DNA from: Agrobacterium sp. RAC06
Lineage (GTDB): Bacteria > Pseudomonadota > Alphaproteobacteria > Rhizobiales > Rhizobiaceae
DNA: 64,000 nt
Assembly: GCF_001713475.1 (NCBI RefSeq)
Contig: NZ_CP016499.1
Coordinates: 2,666,001-2,730,000, forward strand
Direction of reading: 5' to 3'
Numbering within the stretch: the stretch's first letter is position 1; each line of letters starts with the position of its first letter. Under the pieces are notes generated by a model that made no database searches, was not told where the DNA came from, and saw only the letters and a list, made by a program, of their open reading frames with translations. A program made the translations under genes and the position numbers. Positions 26,702-36,789 of this stretch are shown here, piece after piece.

Positions 26702-27991
26702 ATGAACGCGATCGACTATGACATCGGCGAATCCACTGAGGGATATCGGAGCGCTTCCGAGAGCGTGATCGCAGGCGACGTCGAGAACCTGCGTCCGCTG
26801 CCGCGCATCTCGATCCATGCCTTCTGCATCAGCGAAGGCGTGCATCGGACGATGGAGCAATGCGCCGGCGACCGACGCATGGCGCGTGTCAGCATGCGCA
26901 TCACGCATGGCAATATCGCGGCTGCCGCGAACATGTTCTCCTCGACGCCGACGCCGAACCTCATCATTCTGGAAACCGACGCCGGACCGCGCGACCTGAT
27001 GACGGAGCTGGCACCGCTGGCCGAAGTCTGCGATCCGAGCTCGCGGGTGATCCTCGTCGGCCGGCACAACGATATCGCGCTCTACCGCGAACTGATCCGC
27101 AGCGGCATTTCCGAATACATCGTGGCGCCCTTCACCATGGCCGACATGATGAGTTCAATCGCCTCGATCTTCGTCGACCCGGAGGCCGAGCCGCTCGGCC
27201 GCAGCATCGCCTTCATCGGCGCCAAGGGCGGCGTGGGTTCCTCGACCATCGCGCATAACTGCGCCTTCGGCATCTCGTCGCTGTTTTCGACGGAGACCGT
27301 GCTTGCCGACCTCGATCTGCCTTTCGGGACCGCGAATATCGACTTCGACCAGGATCCGGCCCAGGGCATGGCAGAAGCCGTATTTTCGCCGGAGCGTCTC
27401 GACGAGGTCTTTCTCGACAGACTGCTTACGAAATGCGGCCAGAACCTCTCACTGCTCGCAGCCCCGTCGATGCTCGACCGCGGTTACGACTACGAGCGCG
27501 GCGCCTTCCAGCCGATCCTCGACGTTTTGCAGCGGAGCGCTCCCGTGACGGTGCTCGACCTGCCGCATACCTGGGCCGACTGGACCCGTGCTGTGCTCTC
27601 CGACGTCGACGAGATCGTCATCACCTGCGCACCGGACCTCGCCAATTTGCGCAACATGAAGAACATGATCGACGCATTGAAAAAGCTGAGGCCGCAGGAC
27701 AAGCCGCCGCATCTGATCCTCAATCAGGTGGGCATGCCGAAGCGGCCGGAAATCGCGCCATCCGACTTCTTCGAACCGCTTGAGCTCGATCCGGTCGCAA
27801 TCATCCCGTTCGACGCCCAGCTTTTCGGCACCGCTGCCAATAGCGGCCGGATGATCAGCGAGATGGACGGGAAATCTCCGACGGCAGAGACATTCTCGCA
27901 GCTCGCACATCTCGTGACGGGCCGGGCCACGATCAAGAAACCCAAGAAGGCGGGTCTCGGCTCGTTCATCGAAAAGCTGCGCAAGAAGTAG
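26702..27991 (+). CDS. cpaE: Pilus localization ATPase CpaE/TadZ
   Basis: This 429-residue protein is of the ParA/MinD type. The N-terminal ~150 residues resemble a degenerate response-regulator receiver domain. The ATPase domain has the deviant Walker A GAKGGVGSSTIAHN at about residue 175 and DLDLPFGTANIDF, LDLPHTWADWT and LILNQVGMPKRPEI segments. CpaE/TadZ directs the pilus machine to a cell pole in Caulobacter. A polar role here is inferred from the family. Confidence 0.92.
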   Translation: MNAIDYDIGESTEGYRSASESVIAGDVENLRPLPRISIHAFCISEGVHRTMEQCAGDRRMARVSMRITHGNIAAAANMFSSTPTPNLIILETDAGPRDLMTELAPLAEVCDPSSRVILVGRHNDIALYRELIRSGISEYIVAPFTMADMMSSIASIFVDPEAEPLGRSIAFIGAKGGVGSSTIAHNCAFGISSLFSTETVLADLDLPFGTANIDFDQDPAQGMAEAVFSPERLDEVFLDRLLTKCGQNLSLLAAPSMLDRGYDYERGAFQPILDVLQRSAPVTVLDLPHTWADWTRAVLSDVDEIVITCAPDLANLRNMKNMIDALKKLRPQDKPPHLILNQVGMPKRPEIAPSDFFEPLELDPVAIIPFDAQLFGTAANSGRMISEMDGKSPTAETFSQLAHLVTGRATIKKPKKAGLGSFIEKLRKK

Positions 27992-28017
27992 ACCGCTAAC
28001 AGGAACAGGTAGAGCTC

Positions 28018-29502
28018 ATGTTTGGCAAACGCGGAAACGACGGTTTCGGCAAGGGCGGGGCGGGCGTCGGCACGATCCCGACACAGCCGGCTGCTGCTGC
28101 GCCCGCGGCACGCTCCAGCACGCTCATCGAACCCGGCAGCCCGGAGGTCAGCACGCGTCAGCAGGTGACGCCGCCGTCGATGCAGACGCCCGGCCGCAAG
28201 AAACCGCCGCGGACAGAAGACTATTACGACACCAAGAGCCAGGTGTTTTCCGCGCTCATCGACACGATCGATCTGTCGCAGCTCGCCAAGCTCGACGGCG
28301 AAAGCGCGCGTGAAGAAATCCGCGACATCGTCAACGACATCATCACGATCAAGAATTTCGCGATGTCGATCTCCGAGCAGGAAGAGCTGCTCGAGGATAT
28401 CTGCAACGACGTTCTGGGTTACGGCCCGCTCGAACCGCTCTTGGCCCGCGACGACATCGCCGACATCATGGTCAACGGTGCCGGGCAGACCTTCATCGAA
28501 GTCGGCGGCAAGACAATCGAATCGGAAATCCGATTCCGCGACAATTCGCAGCTTCTGTCGATCTGCCAGCGCATCGTTAGCCAGGTCGGCCGCCGCGTCG
28601 ACGAAAGCTCGCCGATCTGCGACGCGCGCCTGCCCGACGGCAGCCGTGTCAACGTCATCGCCCCGCCGCTGGCCATCGACGGTCCGGCGCTTACCATTCG
28701 TAAGTTCAAGAAGGACAAGCTGAACCTCGCCCAGCTGGTCAAGTTCGGCGCGATCACGCCGGAAGGCGCAGAAGTGTTGCAGATCATCGGCCGCGTCCGC
28801 TGCAACGTGGTCATATCGGGCGGTACCGGCTCGGGTAAGACGACGCTTCTGAACTGCCTGACGGGCTTTATCGACACCGACGAGCGTATCATCACCTGCG
28901 AAGACACGGCCGAACTGCAGCTGCAGCAGCCGCATGTCGTACGTCTGGAAACGCGCCCGCCGAACATTGAAGGCGAAGGCGAAATCACCATGCGTGACCT
29001 CGTCAAGAACTGCCTGCGTATGCGCCCAGAACGCATCATCGTCGGTGAAGTGCGCGGACCTGAGGTTTTCGACCTTCTTCAGGCGATGAACACAGGTCAC
29101 GACGGATCAATGGGCACCATCCACGCCAACACGCCGCGCGAATGCCTCAGCCGTATGGAATCGATGATTGCCATGGGCGGCTTCTCGCTGCCAGCCAAAA
29201 CCGTGCGCGAAATCATCTCCGGCTCTATCGACGTCATCATCCAGGCAGCACGTCTGCGTGATGGTTCGCGCCGCATCACCCACATCACCGAGGTAATCGG
29301 GATGGAAGGCGACGTGATCATCACCCAGGACCTGATGCGCTACGAGATGGACGGCGAGGACGCCAACGGCAAGATCATCGGCCGGCACATGTCGACCGGT
29401 ATCGGCAAGCCGCATTTCTGGGATCGTGCGCGTTATTACAACGAAGATCGTCGACTGGCGGCAGCACTCGACGCCATGGAACAGAAGTCCAAGGGGATCT
29501 GA
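28018..29502 (+). CDS. cpaF: Type II/IV secretion ATPase CpaF/TadA
   Basis: This 494-residue hexameric ATPase powers Flp pilus extension (and retraction in Tad systems). The N-terminal 60 residues are Pro/Ala-rich and disordered. The core shows the DIMVNGAGQTFIE region, Walker A SGGTGSGKTT at about residue 268, the Asp box CEDTAELQLQQPHVV, Walker B with RMRPERIIVGEVRGPE, and the His box GTIHANTPRECLSRMESM. It lies 26 bases downstream of cpaE and six bases upstream of tadB. Confidence 0.95.
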   Translation: MFGKRGNDGFGKGGAGVGTIPTQPAAAAPAARSSTLIEPGSPEVSTRQQVTPPSMQTPGRKKPPRTEDYYDTKSQVFSALIDTIDLSQLAKLDGESAREEIRDIVNDIITIKNFAMSISEQEELLEDICNDVLGYGPLEPLLARDDIADIMVNGAGQTFIEVGGKTIESEIRFRDNSQLLSICQRIVSQVGRRVDESSPICDARLPDGSRVNVIAPPLAIDGPALTIRKFKKDKLNLAQLVKFGAITPEGAEVLQIIGRVRCNVVISGGTGSGKTTLLNCLTGFIDTDERIITCEDTAELQLQQPHVVRLETRPPNIEGEGEITMRDLVKNCLRMRPERIIVGEVRGPEVFDLLQAMNTGHDGSMGTIHANTPRECLSRMESMIAMGGFSLPAKTVREIISGSIDVIIQAARLRDGSRRITHITEVIGMEGDVIITQDLMRYEMDGEDANGKIIGRHMSTGIGKPHFWDRARYYNEDRRLAAALDAMEQKSKGI

Positions 29503-29507
29503 CCAGC

Positions 29508-30524
29508 ATGTTCGGCATCGATCCTACCATTCTGGCCATTGTCGTCCTCGCGGCCGTCTCGACAGGCGCGATCGCCTATGGTGTGCTCTATTCGAAGATC
29601 GAGACCGAGAAAAAGACGGCAACCCGCATCAACCGCGTGCGGTCTGCCGAAACCGACACCAACCAAATGAAGGCCGCCCGCGACCGCGTGCAGGAGATTT
29701 CCAAGCGACGCAAATCGGTGCAGGACTCGCTCAAGGAACTCGAGAAGAAACAACAGCAGGACAAGACCAAGAAGGCCAATGCCGCCAGCCTGAAGGCGAA
29801 GCTGGTGCAATCGGGTCTGGCGATTTCCCTGTCCCAGTTCTATATGGTGAGCGTCCTGATAGGACTGGTCGTACTGGCGGTGACGTTCCTTGCGGGCATG
29901 GGACCGCTGGTGATCGCAGGTGCTACATTCGTCGCCGCTTTCGGCCTACCCCGCTGGTTCGTCGGGTTTCTCGTTGGCCGTCGCCAGAAGAAGTTTCTCG
30001 AAGAATTCCCCAATTCGCTCGACGTCATGACACGTTCCATCCGCTCGGGCCTTCCGCTCAATGACGCAATCCGGATGATTGCGTCGGATGGTCAGGACCC
30101 GGTCAAAACGGAGTTTCGGCGCATCGTCGAGTCCCAGCAACTCGGCCTGAGCGTGCCCGATTCCGTGGCCCGCATGCATCAGACCATGCCGCTGAGCGAA
30201 GTCAGCTTCTTTGCCATCGTCGTCGCGATCCAGGGCCAGGCGGGCGGCAACCTCTCCGAAGCGCTCTCCAACCTCTCGCGCGTCCTGCGTGACCGCAAGA
30301 AGATGAAGGCCAAGGTCAACGCTCTGTCGATGGAAGCGAAGGCATCGGCCGCAATCATTGGCGCACTGCCCTTTATCGTGGCCCTGCTCGTCTACCTGAC
30401 GTCGCCGGACTACATCATGATCCTGTTCACGGATTCCCGCGGACACCTGATCCTCGGCGTCTCGGCTGTCTGGATGAGCATCGGCCTTCTGGTCATGCGC
30501 AACATGATCAACTTCGAGATCTGA
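29508..30524 (+). CDS. tadB: Tad pilus inner-membrane platform protein TadB
   Basis: This 338-residue protein belongs to the T2SSF (GspF) family. It has an N-terminal membrane helix, a charged coiled-coil-prone segment (residues 20-90, many Lys/Glu), two central helices, a cytoplasmic domain with EEFPNSLDVMTRSIRSGLPLNDAIRMIA and GGNLSEALSNLSRVLRDRKKM, and two C-terminal membrane helices. It partners with TadC to form the platform on which CpaF acts. It corresponds to the first of the ctpH/ctpI-type pair in Agrobacterium. Confidence 0.92.
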   Translation: MFGIDPTILAIVVLAAVSTGAIAYGVLYSKIETEKKTATRINRVRSAETDTNQMKAARDRVQEISKRRKSVQDSLKELEKKQQQDKTKKANAASLKAKLVQSGLAISLSQFYMVSVLIGLVVLAVTFLAGMGPLVIAGATFVAAFGLPRWFVGFLVGRRQKKFLEEFPNSLDVMTRSIRSGLPLNDAIRMIASDGQDPVKTEFRRIVESQQLGLSVPDSVARMHQTMPLSEVSFFAIVVAIQGQAGGNLSEALSNLSRVLRDRKKMKAKVNALSMEAKASAAIIGALPFIVALLVYLTSPDYIMILFTDSRGHLILGVSAVWMSIGLLVMRNMINFEI

Positions 30525-30534
30525 GGAGCGGGCG

Positions 30535-31521
30535 ATGACGGAAGACTGGGCCGCACAACTGACAGATCCGACGCTGCTGATCGCCGTTCTCGTGGGGCTC
30601 GCGGTGTTCGGCACGTTCTACACCTTCGCCATGCCCTATCTGGAACGTGGCGACCTGAACAAGCGCATGCGTGCTGTCTCGACCGAGCGCGACCTGATCC
30701 GCGCACGGGAGCGGGCAAAACTTAACGCCGAAGTTGCCCAGAGCCGGGCATCACTCAGAGCGACGAACAACAAGTCGGTGCGGCATATCGTTGAACGGTT
30801 CAACCTGCGCAAGGCGCTGGTGGACGACAACACGGTCGACAAGCTGAAGGCTGCAGGCCTGAGATCACAGAACGCGTTGAACATGTTCCTTGTGGCGCGT
30901 TTCCTATTGCCGTTCGGAACACTCGCTCTTACGGCTTTCTGGATCTTCGTGCTCGGCAATCTGGCCGAAAAGGCGCTGCCGATTCGACTCTTCGTCACCA
31001 TTCTTGGCGGCTATCTCGGCTTCTACCTGCCGAACATCTACGTTTCGAACCGCATCACAAAACGCCAGCAGTCAATCAAGCGCGCCTGGCCGGATGCGCT
31101 GGATCTCATGCTGATCTGCGTGGAATCGGGTATCTCGCTGGAGGCTGCAATGCGGCGCGTATCGGACGAGATCGGTGAGCAGTCGCCCGAACTCGCCGAG
31201 GAAATGGTGCTGACCACGGCCGAACTTTCATTTCTTCCCGACCGCCGCCAGGCGCTCGAAAATCTTGGCACACGCACGCAGCTCGACGGCGTCAAGAACG
31301 TGGTTCAGGCGCTCATTCAGGCCGACCGATACGGTACACCTGTCGCGCAAGCTCTGCGCGTGCTTGCGCAAGAGGGACGCGACGAACGCATGAACGAAGC
31401 GGAGAAAAAGGCAGCAGCCCTTCCGCCGAAGCTCACCGTTCCGATGATCCTGTTCTTTCTGCCGGTGCTGATCGCCGTCATTCTGGGCCCCGCAGGGATC
31501 CAGGTCTCCGACAGGTTCTGA
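30535..31521 (+). CDS. tadC: Tad pilus inner-membrane platform protein TadC
   Basis: This 328-residue second T2SSF protein has an N-terminal helix, a basic linker, two central hydrophobic stretches and the cytoplasmic domain KRAWPDALDLMLICVESGISLEAAMRRVSDEI with the DRYGTPVAQALRVLAQEGRDERMNEAEKKA block, closing with a C-terminal helix. It is the last plus-strand pilus gene here; no tadD TPR protein or full tadG follows, so those functions are elsewhere or absent. Confidence 0.92.
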   Translation: MTEDWAAQLTDPTLLIAVLVGLAVFGTFYTFAMPYLERGDLNKRMRAVSTERDLIRARERAKLNAEVAQSRASLRATNNKSVRHIVERFNLRKALVDDNTVDKLKAAGLRSQNALNMFLVARFLLPFGTLALTAFWIFVLGNLAEKALPIRLFVTILGGYLGFYLPNIYVSNRITKRQQSIKRAWPDALDLMLICVESGISLEAAMRRVSDEIGEQSPELAEEMVLTTAELSFLPDRRQALENLGTRTQLDGVKNVVQALIQADRYGTPVAQALRVLAQEGRDERMNEAEKKAAALPPKLTVPMILFFLPVLIAVILGPAGIQVSDRF

Positions 31522-31539
31522 TGGGCCGACTGGCCGCTA

Positions 31540-31698
31540 TCAGTGGACGGTCGCGAGTTCTTCTTCGAGCAGCTTCAGTGCATCCTGCAGCGCTTCAACC
31601 AAGATGTCCGTCAGTTCGTCGGATTTGTTCTCGAGAAGCATCAGCTTGACCGCCATGTCCTGCTGCTCGAAATACTGGTCAGGTCCTTCGTTCATCAT
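31540..31698 (-). CDS. Small acidic conserved-looking protein (52 residues)
   Basis: Three consecutive ATG codons (31701, 31698, 31695) follow AAGGGGAC; the middle or third has the best spacing. The product reads NEGPDQYFEQQD, then MAVKLMLLENKSDEL, then a helix VEALQDALKLLEEELATVH. It is strongly acidic and predicted to be helical or coiled-coil. Codon use is like its neighbours (GC-rich third positions), which supports a real gene. I do not recognise a family. It lies between convergent tadC and coxG-like genes on the coxG strand. Confidence 0.6.
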   Translation of the reverse strand: MMNEGPDQYFEQQDMAVKLMLLENKSDELTDILVEALQDALKLLEEELATVH

Positions 31699-31787
31699 CA
31701 TGTCCCCTTAAGGCCGAATCATCTCGGCTGGTTCCACGATGCCGCCGCTTCCTTGTGCCGGGCTTTCACCCGATCCTGCGTCATCCG

Positions 31788-32249
31788 TCAAGCGTCAGTC
31801 TCGACCCCACCGGTCACTGCGGAATTGAAGTTCGAGAAAAACTCGCCTGCGAGCTTCTTCGAGGTCGATTCGATCAGACGGCTTCCCAACTGGGCGATCT
31901 TGCCGCCGACCTCGGCCTTTACCGTATAGGTGAGCAAGGTCGCTCCGTCCTCTTCCGGTGTCAGGGTCACATCTGCACCACCCTTGGCAAAGCCGGCAAG
32001 GCCACCCTTGCCTTCGCCTGATATCGTATAGGAATGCGGCGGATTGAGATTGTGCAGCTCGACGGCCCCTTCGAACTTTGCCTTGATCGGCCCGATCTTC
32101 AGAACGACCTTGGCGGCCATCTGACTGTCAGAGGTCTTTTCCAGGCTTTCGCAGCCCGGAATGGACTGCTTGAGGATTTCGGGATCGTTCAGCGCACGCC
32201 AGACGGTTTCCACCGGCGCCTCGATGCGCTCGCTGCCTTGCATGTCCAT
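31788..32249 (-). CDS. CoxG-like SRPBCC protein
   Basis: This 153-residue protein has the SRPBCC/START fold of the carbon monoxide dehydrogenase subunit G family: MQGSERIEAPVETVWRALNDPEILKQSIPGCESLEK at the N-terminus, KIGPIKAKFEGAV and a C-terminal helix KIAQLGSRLIESTSKKLAGEFFSNF. CoxG proteins recruit or mature molybdenum hydroxylases at the membrane, but no coxMSL genes occur nearby, so the partner is unknown. It has no hydrophobic C-terminal anchor. The ATG at 32249 follows GGGAGGA. Confidence 0.82.
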   Translation of the reverse strand: MDMQGSERIEAPVETVWRALNDPEILKQSIPGCESLEKTSDSQMAAKVVLKIGPIKAKFEGAVELHNLNPPHSYTISGEGKGGLAGFAKGGADVTLTPEEDGATLLTYTVKAEVGGKIAQLGSRLIESTSKKLAGEFFSNFNSAVTGGVETDA

Positions 32250-32352
32250 CCGGTCGTCCTCCCTTGCAGATCGCGGGCTCCCTCCCGCAGTCCCAGACTG
32301 CATGGCGAAGGCGGCGGATGCAAGACTGCTAAAGCATCAGTGCAACCGACCG

Positions 32353-33657
32353 TCAGACGAGTACGGCCTGCTCGACGCGGTCCTGAGAGCCGAAGAAGCG
32401 GAGGTAACGCTCGACTTCCTGCGGATCCCCGGTCGCCTTGCGCGGGTTGTCGGAAAGCTTGACCGCCGGGCGACCGTTGGCTTCCGAGACCTTGCAGACA
32501 ATGGAAATCGGCTTTAGGCCAGCGATCTCCACGGGCGCGCAGCCGGCGAAATCATTGGTGAGATTGGTACCCCAGCCGAAGGACATGCGAACGCGGCCGG
32601 CGAAATGGCGGTAGGTGTCGATGATCGCGTCGACGTCCAGACCGTCCGAGAAGATCAGGAGCTTCTTGCGCGGATCGCGGCCCATCTTCTTCCACCATTC
32701 GATGATCTTCTCGCCGCCTTCGATCGGGGGCGCGCTATCCGGTCGGAAACCGGTCCAGTCGGCGACCCATTCCGGTGCATGCTGGAGAAAGGACGTGGTG
32801 CCGTAAGCATCAGGCAAAACAATCAGCAGATTGCCGCCGTAGAGGCGATTCCAGTCTTTCAACACCTGATAAGGGGCTGCGGCCAGTTGCTCATCGGTCT
32901 TTGCCAGTGCTGCAACGACCATGGGCAATTCATGGGCATTGGTACCGACGGCTTCGAGATCGGAATCCATGGCAAGCAGCACATTGCTCGTGCCGGTGAA
33001 GGCCGGGCCGATACCTTCCTTCAAGGCTTCCACGCACCAGCGCTGCCAGAGGAAGCTGTGCCGGCGGCGGGTGCCGAAGTCGGAAATGCGCAGACCCGGC
33101 AATTCGCCTAGGCGCTCGACCTTCGACCACATCTTCGCCTTGGCACGCGCATAGAGCACGTCCAGAGTGAAATAGCCGAGCGAGCGCATGGCGGCCCGCG
33201 AGCGCAGCTCGTTTATGATGGCAAGCGCCGGAATTTCCCACAGCGTGGTTTCCATCCAGGAGCCGTGGAAGGTCAATTCGTATTGGCCATCGCGCTTGGA
33301 AAGTTCGTATTCAGGGAGCTGGAGATTGCCGAGCCAGGCGAGGAATTCAGGCTCGAAGATCTGAGCGCGACCGTAAAACGTGTTACCGGCCAGCCAGATC
33401 ATTTCCTTTTTTGTCAACCGCAGCGAACGAACATGATCGAGCTGGTCGCGCAACTCCTGCTCGTCGATCTCGTCGGCGAGCCTGACCGAGGTCGTGCGAT
33501 TGATGAGCGTGAAGGTCGCGTTCACCTGCGGATAGAGCTTCCAGATCATCTGGAGCATCAGCAGTTTGTAGAAGTCCGTATCGATCAGGCTGCGGATGAT
33601 GGGATCGAGCTTCCAGGCATGATTGTAAACCCTGGTCGCGATATCTGTCTTGGTCAT
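32353..33657 (-). CDS. pncB: Nicotinate phosphoribosyltransferase
   Basis: This 434-residue enzyme converts nicotinate, PRPP and ATP to nicotinate mononucleotide in NAD salvage. Family segments are [33 protein letters not shown] at the N-terminus, [46 protein letters not shown], the catalytic-His region [11 protein letters not shown], and [12 protein letters not shown] near the C-terminus. The ATG at 33657 matches family length; upstream in-frame ATGs would add unrelated residues. It is probably a single-gene unit. Confidence 0.95.
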   Translation of the reverse strand: MTKTDIATRVYNHAWKLDPIIRSLIDTDFYKLLMLQMIWKLYPQVNATFTLINRTTSVRLADEIDEQELRDQLDHVRSLRLTKKEMIWLAGNTFYGRAQIFEPEFLAWLGNLQLPEYELSKRDGQYELTFHGSWMETTLWEIPALAIINELRSRAAMRSLGYFTLDVLYARAKAKMWSKVERLGELPGLRISDFGTRRRHSFLWQRWCVEALKEGIGPAFTGTSNVLLAMDSDLEAVGTNAHELPMVVAALAKTDEQLAAAPYQVLKDWNRLYGGNLLIVLPDAYGTTSFLQHAPEWVADWTGFRPDSAPPIEGGEKIIEWWKKMGRDPRKKLLIFSDGLDVDAIIDTYRHFAGRVRMSFGWGTNLTNDFAGCAPVEIAGLKPISIVCKVSEANGRPAVKLSDNPRKATGDPQEVERYLRFFGSQDRVEQAVLV

Positions 33658-33796
33658 GATCGATTGCCTTGCCATCCGCAGGGGGACTGCGGGGGACGGC
33701 CGAAACGCTTCGGCCGTTTCCGCTGCAGTTATCGGCAATCACCGGAGGAATGTCCAGAGAGCGCCATTACGCCGCTCTCCGCAAGATTTAACCGAA

Positions 33797-34093
33797 TTAC
33801 TGGCTGGGTGTCGGGCTGGACTCCGGCACGATCTGACCCTGGCCGTTGTTCTCGCTCGGCGACGGGGCCGTCTGCTCGACCGGCTGATTTGCCGGCTCAC
33901 TCGGTGCAATCGAATTGCCCCACCATTCGGCCGGGATCCAGACGAGCATGGCGAGGATCAGCCCGCCGAGCAGCACGATGAGGACCGGTTTGCCTTTAGA
34001 GCCCTGACGCGCATCCGTCGGCGTCATCGGTTCCGGCTTCAGGCCCCGCGTTCGGCGGTCGGTCGTGTCTGGAAGATCGGTTCGGCTGCTCAT
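33797..34093 (-). CDS. Single-helix membrane protein with Pro/Ser/Gln-rich tail
   Basis: This 98-residue protein has a polar N-terminus with several Thr/Arg, a membrane helix at about residues 37-52 (VLIVLLGGLILAMLVWI) and a C-terminal tail rich in Pro, Ser, Glu and Gln. A GGGAGC site precedes the ATG. I do not recognise the family. The tail would probably be periplasmic. It lies between pncB and a hydroxyacid dehydrogenase, both on the same strand. Confidence 0.7.
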   Translation of the reverse strand: MSSRTDLPDTTDRRTRGLKPEPMTPTDARQGSKGKPVLIVLLGGLILAMLVWIPAEWWGNSIAPSEPANQPVEQTAPSPSENNGQGQIVPESSPTPSQ

Positions 34094-34185
34094 GTCGTTG
34101 CTCCCTGTGTCCTGAGGCGCGCAAAGCGCGAATTCTCAGGGGAAACGGGAGCTCCAGCGGGTTTGTTCCCGCAATTCTCGGGCGG

Positions 34186-35148
34186 CTAGTAACCAGCTGT
34201 CCGGTCGACAACGAATTCAAGGGGCTTGCCAGCCTCGAACAGGCCGATCTGCGCTTCGACATGGCGGAAGAGCGCACGAACATCGGAGGCGGCTGCGGCG
34301 TGGGGCGTCACGATCACGTTCGGCATCGACCAAAGCGGGCTGTCGGAATCGAGCGGCTCCTTTTCGAACACATCGAGGGACGCCGCCTTCAGCGTGCCGT
34401 CCTTGAGGCATTCGACCAGCTCTGCTTCCTTCTGGCTCCCGCCGCGACCGGCATTGAGAAAGATTGGACCGCCCAGGGGGCCGGAGCGACGCAGCTTGGA
34501 AAACAGAGCGCGGTCGTAGATGCCGCGTGTATCGTCCGTCAGCGGCAGCAGGCCGACCAGGATATCGGTGCGGCCGAGGAAGGCGTCGAGCCCGTTTGCA
34601 TCGAAGGTTTCGACGCCATCGATCTCTTTTTCGCGACGAGACCAGCCTATGACATTAAAGCCGATGATCTTGAGCTTGTGAACGGCATCTGCGCCCAAGA
34701 CCCCGAGGCCCATGACGCCGACCGTGACATCCCGGGCTTCCGGTTGATCGGCAATCTCATGCCAGACGCGATGCTGCTGCTGGCCAGCATAGGCAATGCC
34801 GTTGCGCAGATGATGGAGGCATTGCCAGACGACCCATTCGCTCATGCGGTCCGTCAGGCTGCGATCGACAAAACGGACGATCGGGAGATCCGGCAGTTCA
34901 TAGGCCGAGAGGATGTGATCGACACCGGCACCGCCGGAGAAGATGGCCGTGAGCCCGGTTGCACGACGGAAAAGGGCCGGATCCGGTTTCCAGACCACGG
35001 CGAATTCGGCATCCGATAGGTCTCGGTCCGCATGCGCCGGGTCACCCATGTCGATGACCGGACGATCGGGGAAGGCCGAGCGAAGAGCATTGACGACGCT
35101 TTCGCGCGCAAAGCGGAGATCGACGACGACGGGGCGTTTTTCGGACAT
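34186..35148 (-). CDS. D-2-hydroxyacid dehydrogenase, glyoxylate/hydroxypyruvate reductase A type
   Basis: This 320-residue NAD(P)H-dependent dehydrogenase probably reduces glyoxylate or hydroxypyruvate. The nucleotide-binding GLGVLGADAV, the catalytic Arg in LNAGRGG, Glu in DVFEKEPL and His in VTPHAAA are present in order. The N-terminal half has the substrate-loop FSGGAGVDH. It resembles GhrA more than the FDH-like branch. It is on the yejF strand, 13 bases downstream of yejF, so it may be read through from that operon. The exact substrate is unknown. Confidence 0.85.
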   Translation of the reverse strand: MSEKRPVVVDLRFARESVVNALRSAFPDRPVIDMGDPAHADRDLSDAEFAVVWKPDPALFRRATGLTAIFSGGAGVDHILSAYELPDLPIVRFVDRSLTDRMSEWVVWQCLHHLRNGIAYAGQQQHRVWHEIADQPEARDVTVGVMGLGVLGADAVHKLKIIGFNVIGWSRREKEIDGVETFDANGLDAFLGRTDILVGLLPLTDDTRGIYDRALFSKLRRSGPLGGPIFLNAGRGGSQKEAELVECLKDGTLKAASLDVFEKEPLDSDSPLWSMPNVIVTPHAAAASDVRALFRHVEAQIGLFEAGKPLEFVVDRTAGY

Positions 35149-35160
35149 TGCAGACTCACA

Positions 35161-36789
35161 TTATTGGCGGATGCCGCCGGCTTCGACGGCTTCGAGATTG
35201 AAGGCGGCGGCCATCAAGGCGCGGGTGTAGTCGGCCTTGGGGGCGGCGAAGACCTCTGCGGCGGGACCTTTCTCCACCACCTTGCCGCCGCGCATGACGA
35301 TCAGCTCATTGGCCAGCGCCTTCACGACCTTCAGGTCATGACTGATGAAGAGATAGGCAAGATCGTGTTTGGCCTGAAGATCGCGAAGGAGATCGACCAC
35401 CTGGGCCTGGACGGTCATGTCGAGGGCGGAGGTGGGTTCATCGAGCATGACGAAACGGGGTTTCAGCACCATGGCGCGGGCGATCGCGATGCGTTGGCGT
35501 TGGCCGCCGGAGAATTCATGCGGGTAGCGCCAGCGGGTGGCGGGGTCGAGGCCGACTTCCTCCAGCGCCCATGCAACGCGGCTGTCGCGCTCGTCTGCCG
35601 TCAGCTGCTTTTCGTGAACCTTCAGACCTTCCGCGATGATCTCGCCCACGGACATGCGCGGGCTGAGCGAACCGAAGGGGTCCTGAAAGACGATCTGCAG
35701 GCGATCGCGCAGCGGCCGCATCTCGCTGTAGGAGAAGGCATCGATGTCCTTGCCGATGAAGCTGATGCGCCCCTTCGAGGAGATAAGGCGTGAAAGGGCA
35801 AGACCGAGCGTCGTCTTGCCGGAGCCGGATTCGCCGACCACGCCGAGCGTCTGGCCGGCGCGGAGCGTGAGATCCACGCCATCGACGGCCTTCACGTGAT
35901 CGACTGTGCGGCGCAGGAAGCCGGCCTTGATCGGGAACCAGACACGGATGTCTTCGCCCTGCATGACAACAGGCTTTGTCTCGTCCAGGACCGGCGGTTC
36001 GCCGCGCGGCTCCGAGGCGAGCAGTTTCTTCGTATAGGCATGCTGGGGCCGCTCGAAGATATCCTCGACGGGACCTGCCTCGACGATCTTGCCCTTGGTC
36101 ATGACGCAGACGCGATCGGCGAACTTCCGAACGATACCGAGGTCATGGGTGATGAACAGCATGGACATGCCGTGCTCGGACTTGAGGCGGCCCAAGAGTT
36201 CGAGAATCTGGGCCTGGACTGTGACGTCGAGGGCTGTGGTCGGCTCATCGGCGATGAGAAGCTTCGGCCTGTTGGCAAGTGCCATGGCGATCATCACGCG
36301 CTGGCGCTGGCCGCCCGAGAGTTCATGCGGGAAGGCGGTCAGCCGCTTCTCCGGCTCGCGGATGCCAACCTGGTGCAGAAGTTCGAGCACGCGGGCGCGG
36401 GCGGATGCGCCTTGCAGTCCCTGGTGAAGCGCGAGGATTTCGCTGATCTGCCGCTCGATCGAGTGAAGCGGATTGAGCGAGGTCATAGGCTCCTGGAAGA
36501 TCATGGTGATGTCGTTGCCGCGCACCGCGCGGAGCTCGGGCTCGCTGGCGGTCATCAGGTCTCGTCCGTCGAACAGGATCTGACCGGATGGGTGGCTCGC
36601 TGCCGGATAGGGCAGGAGCTTCAGCACCGAGGCGGCGGAGACCGATTTGCCGGAGCCGGATTCGCCAACCAAAGCGACGATCTCGCCGCGCTGGATGTCG
36701 AACGAGACACGGTCGACCGCCAGGCTCTCGCGGCCACCCTGGTGGAAGGCGACGGAAAGATCGCGCACGAAGAGCAAGGGTTCGGTCAT
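35161..36789 (-). CDS. yejF: Peptide ABC importer ATP-binding protein YejF (fused ABC domains)
   Basis: This 542-residue protein consists of two complete Opp-type ATPases in one chain. Domain 1 has Walker [10 protein letters not shown], signature LSGGQRQR and Walker [13 protein letters not shown]; domain 2 has [17 protein letters not shown] and [12 protein letters not shown]. YejF drives YejB/YejE for uptake of peptides, which in enterobacteria and rhizobia includes antimicrobial peptides. Its ATG overlaps the stop of a PIN-domain toxin gene (ATGA), an unusual upstream neighbour for yejF, so its translation is probably coupled to that gene. Confidence 0.93.
   Translation of the reverse strand: MTEPLLFVRDLSVAFHQGGRESLAVDRVSFDIQRGEIVALVGESGSGKSVSAASVLKLLPYPAASHPSGQILFDGRDLMTASEPELRAVRGNDITMIFQEPMTSLNPLHSIERQISEILALHQGLQGASARARVLELLHQVGIREPEKRLTAFPHELSGGQRQRVMIAMALANRPKLLIADEPTTALDVTVQAQILELLGRLKSEHGMSMLFITHDLGIVRKFADRVCVMTKGKIVEAGPVEDIFERPQHAYTKKLLASEPRGEPPVLDETKPVVMQGEDIRVWFPIKAGFLRRTVDHVKAVDGVDLTLRAGQTLGVVGESGSGKTTLGLALSRLISSKGRISFIGKDIDAFSYSEMRPLRDRLQIVFQDPFGSLSPRMSVGEIIAEGLKVHEKQLTADERDSRVAWALEEVGLDPATRWRYPHEFSGGQRQRIAIARAMVLKPRFVMLDEPTSALDMTVQAQVVDLLRDLQAKHDLAYLFISHDLKVVKALANELIVMRGGKVVEKGPAAEVFAAPKADYTRALMAAAFNLEAVEAGGIRQ

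Noticed and set aside
27724..29100. 458-codon open frame antisense to cpaF
   Set aside because: Shadow of a strongly conserved ATPase gene with biased codons; composition is not protein-like.
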